Assembly (NCBI GenBank): GCA_965602635.1
Contig: CBFCZU010000123.1
Location: forward strand, 1 to 13,211
Reading direction: 5' to 3'
Source of the DNA: CBFCZU01 sp965602635
Lineage (GTDB): Bacteria; Planctomycetota; Phycisphaerae; SM23-33
DNA length: 13,211 bases
Numbering within the stretch: position 1 is the first letter of the stretch; each line of letters opens with the position of its first letter. The notes under the pieces are model-generated. The model was not told where the DNA came from. It searched no databases and saw only the letters and a program-made list of their open reading frames with translations. Of this stretch, positions 11,635 to 13,211 are shown piece by piece. Both the position numbers and the translations under genes were made by a program.

Positions 11635-12621
11635 ATGGCCTCGACACTGGAGACGAGCTACTCGGACATTCGGACTCGGGTCGGGGACTTCCTCGGCCTG
11701 GGTCGGACTGCGTCGGCGTGGTCGACGGAAAACTCCAGCCGCGTGGACGGTTACATCGAGAGCGGCTACAGGCTCTTCCTGTCGCCCGGTCTTCTCGGGC
11801 GGTCGTTCGTGCACGAGTGGAGCTTCATGCACCCGATGGACAGTTTCGCGACCGTCATCACGACGGCCCTCACGGGGACGTTGACTTTCACGGAGGACAG
11901 CACCGCTGTCACGGGCTCCGGTACGGCGTTCACGACGGAACTGGACGTCGGCGACACGGTGAAGCTCGACGCAGACGGGACGTACTACACGGTGTCCAGC
12001 ATCACGAGCGACACGGCGCTGGTGCTCAGGGACGCCTACACGGGAACGACAGGCGCCGGCGCCGGAAGCAGCGGCCCGGAGTACCGCTACGTTCAGGACG
12101 CGGACTTCGGAGGCATCGAAGGCAAGATGACCTACACGCCTGGGGACGGATACCGGGAACTGATCCAGAGAGGCGAAGGCCAGATCAGGGCGATGCGGCA
12201 GCAGAGCTCCACCCCGGCATCCGGACGTCCGACGCACTACGCGATCCGGTGGAAGGAAGCGACAGGGGAGAGCACGCAGTTGGCGGAGATTCTCCTGTGG
12301 CCCGTGCCGGACGCCGTCTATACGCTGAACTTCCCGAAGCTGGTCATGGTCAATGCGCTGTCGGCGACCTACACGACCCCGCTCGGGGGGATGTTTCATT
12401 CCGAGACGGTGCTGGAACTCTGTCTCCGTGCCGCTGAGTTGGGCATGGACGACGAGGAAGGGGTGCATCACCGGGCGGCCGCGAGGCTGCTCGCTGCGAG
12501 CATCGCGCATGACAGGCGGATGGGCTCACCCAGAAACCTGGGGTACAATAGCGACCGGTCCGATTACGTGACCGCGTCAAGGATCGTCGACCCTGTCACG
12601 GTCGGCGGAGTGGAGCCGTAG
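11635..12621 (+). CDS. candidate head-tail adaptor with inserted beta domain, 328 aa
   Basis: The N-terminal helices (SYSDIRTRVGDFLGLGR, then VDGYIESGYRLFLSPG) and the C-terminal helices (ETVLELCLRAAELGMDDEEG, then AAARLLAASIAHDRR) look like the helical body of phage adaptor or connector proteins that bind beneath the portal. Between them, residues about 78-145 form a beta-type module with the repeated-turn pattern TFTEDSTAVTGSGTAF, LDVGDTVKLD and YTVSSITSDTALVL, seen in virion proteins. ATG 11635 abuts the previous TAG and uses GGAGGAG. Its place after the coat cluster and before small beta-rich genes fits a neck protein. The adaptor label is inference from topology and order. Confidence 0.6.
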   Translation: MASTLETSYSDIRTRVGDFLGLGRTASAWSTENSSRVDGYIESGYRLFLSPGLLGRSFVHEWSFMHPMDSFATVITTALTGTLTFTEDSTAVTGSGTAFTTELDVGDTVKLDADGTYYTVSSITSDTALVLRDAYTGTTGAGAGSSGPEYRYVQDADFGGIEGKMTYTPGDGYRELIQRGEGQIRAMRQQSSTPASGRPTHYAIRWKEATGESTQLAEILLWPVPDAVYTLNFPKLVMVNALSATYTTPLGGMFHSETVLELCLRAAELGMDDEEGVHHRAAARLLAASIAHDRRMGSPRNLGYNSDRSDYVTASRIVDPVTVGGVEP

Positions 12622-12631
12622 GAGGTTTCCA

Positions 12632-12949
12632 ATGGCGAACCCGACGACCACACTGAAGAACCCGCTGAGTCTGCCGGCGATCCTGGAGGCGACGACGACG
12701 CCGGCGACGATATACCTGAGCCCGAATCGCGTCTACGAGATCACGCACCTCGGTGTCGATGCCGCAGGGAACGCGGATACGGATGACGTGATGCTGGGGT
12801 TCGAGGGGACGACCGCCGCCCAGAGTTCGGGGGTCGGCAAGGCGCTCTTGCAGAGCACCAAGACGGTGAAGGTCTTCGCGGTGTCGGTGATGACCATCGA
12901 CGCCGAGGGTAACAACCCGATCTTGAACATCACGCCGTTGCCGCACTAG
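12632..12949 (+). CDS. small beta-rich virion-module protein, 105 aa
   Basis: A 105-residue protein rich in Thr, Ala, Val and Asp with alternating strand segments (ATIYLSPNRVYEITHLGVD, then TVKVFAVSVMTIDAEGN). There is no cysteine, signal peptide or membrane helix. The ATG follows an excellent TAGGAGGT (12619-12626), partly formed by the previous stop codon, predicting high translation. The compact beta fold and location between the adaptor candidate and the next gene suggest a small structural protein such as a head-completion, neck or decoration subunit. Family not recognised. Confidence 0.65.
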   Translation: MANPTTTLKNPLSLPAILEATTTPATIYLSPNRVYEITHLGVDAAGNADTDDVMLGFEGTTAAQSSGVGKALLQSTKTVKVFAVSVMTIDAEGNNPILNITPLPH

Positions 12950-12974
12950 GCACAAGACACGAAAGGAGCCCGTC

Positions 12975-13211
12975 ATGGGCTGGAGAAATCATCAACGAAT
13001 GGGACAGGCGGCGGAGGGCGACGCCGAAAGCGTTGTGCTCGAGCTGCAGGACGGCGAGAAGCTCGGCTTCGGCGGAACGACCGGCGGAGACGTGTTCATG
13101 CGGTGGGACGGCTCGATCTTCGAGTGTCTCCCCAAGACGGACGACACCGGTGCCTTCAACATCGGTGACGGGACGTACGACATGGACTTCAAGGTCTTCA
13201 TGGGGTCCACG
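12975..13211 (+). CDS. partial protein, cut by window end (first 79 codons)
   Basis: The frame is open from ATG 12975 to the last base. The start is supported by AAAGGAG (12963-12969) at a normal distance. The visible 79 residues have a short polar N-terminus (MGWRNHQRMGQAAEGDAESV), then a beta-rich region with a GEKLGFGGTTGGDVFMRWDGSI segment (about residues 36-57) and DGTYDMDFKVFMG near the cut. The GG-T-x-D-V-F-M-RWDG pattern resembles the start of beta-structured phage particle or tail-associated proteins that place repeating strands around a glycine turn. Without the C-terminus no function can be assigned. Confidence 0.7.
   Translation, partial: MGWRNHQRMGQAAEGDAESVVLELQDGEKLGFGGTTGGDVFMRWDGSIFECLPKTDDTGAFNIGDGTYDMDFKVFMGST

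Noticed and set aside
11089..12510. 473-codon minus-strand frame
   Set aside because: Antisense shadow of the adaptor candidate and its neighbour. The plus-strand frames have ribosome-binding sites and tight junctions.
1..13211. CRISPR array, insertion sequence or long direct repeats
   Set aside because: No regularly spaced repeats, transposase or paired terminal inverted repeats were seen on reading through the window.

Overview
The window is a GC-rich tailed-bacteriophage segment (free phage or prophage; not decidable here). Every supported gene is on the + strand, and most are tightly packed with stop/start overlaps or gaps under 30 bases. The terminase to portal to scaffold to coat order is that of a head-morphogenesis region of a dsDNA tailed phage. 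I see no integrase, repressor, lysin, tail-fibre or replication gene, so lifestyle and host cannot be read directly. High GC, frequent GTG starts and Shine-Dalgarno sites with a good sigma70-like promoter point to a high-GC bacterial host.

Region 1 (1-3195) is accessory. Two small coupled ORFs end at a palindrome. A near-consensus promoter (TTGACA, 16 bp, TAGAAT) then drives a 252-residue protein of a widespread uncharacterised family. Next comes a 400-base non-coding RNA region (1267-1670). It holds a tRNA whose 3' half lies upstream of its 5' half, a conventional-looking tRNA with an 8-base anticodon loop, and a strong hairpin. After it lies a chain of small genes: two unknowns, a winged-helix DNA-binding protein, a zinc-ribbon-like protein and a tandem pair of four-cysteine paralogues. 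The chain ends at a GC-rich terminator-like hairpin (3225-3245).

Region 2 (3196-13211) is the virion module: a candidate small terminase, the large terminase (all catalytic motifs visible), the portal, a small XhlA-like membrane protein, an FmdB-like protein that has lost its cysteines, the scaffold, the major capsid protein, a concanavalin/LamG-like beta-sandwich protein (decoration or adhesion candidate), an unknown, a head-tail adaptor candidate with an inserted beta domain, a small beta-rich protein, and a gene cut off by the window end. Together these package DNA, build the procapsid and begin the neck and tail. Hairpins sit before the coat gene and before the gene at 11155, where they may tune expression.

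The most unusual item is the permuted tRNA at 1405-1484. Its halves are in reversed order, 6 bases apart, with seven paired acceptor positions. Structured RNA flanks both outer ends, as would be expected of a permuted intron-exon arrangement, although I could not find the core signature of a known intron class.
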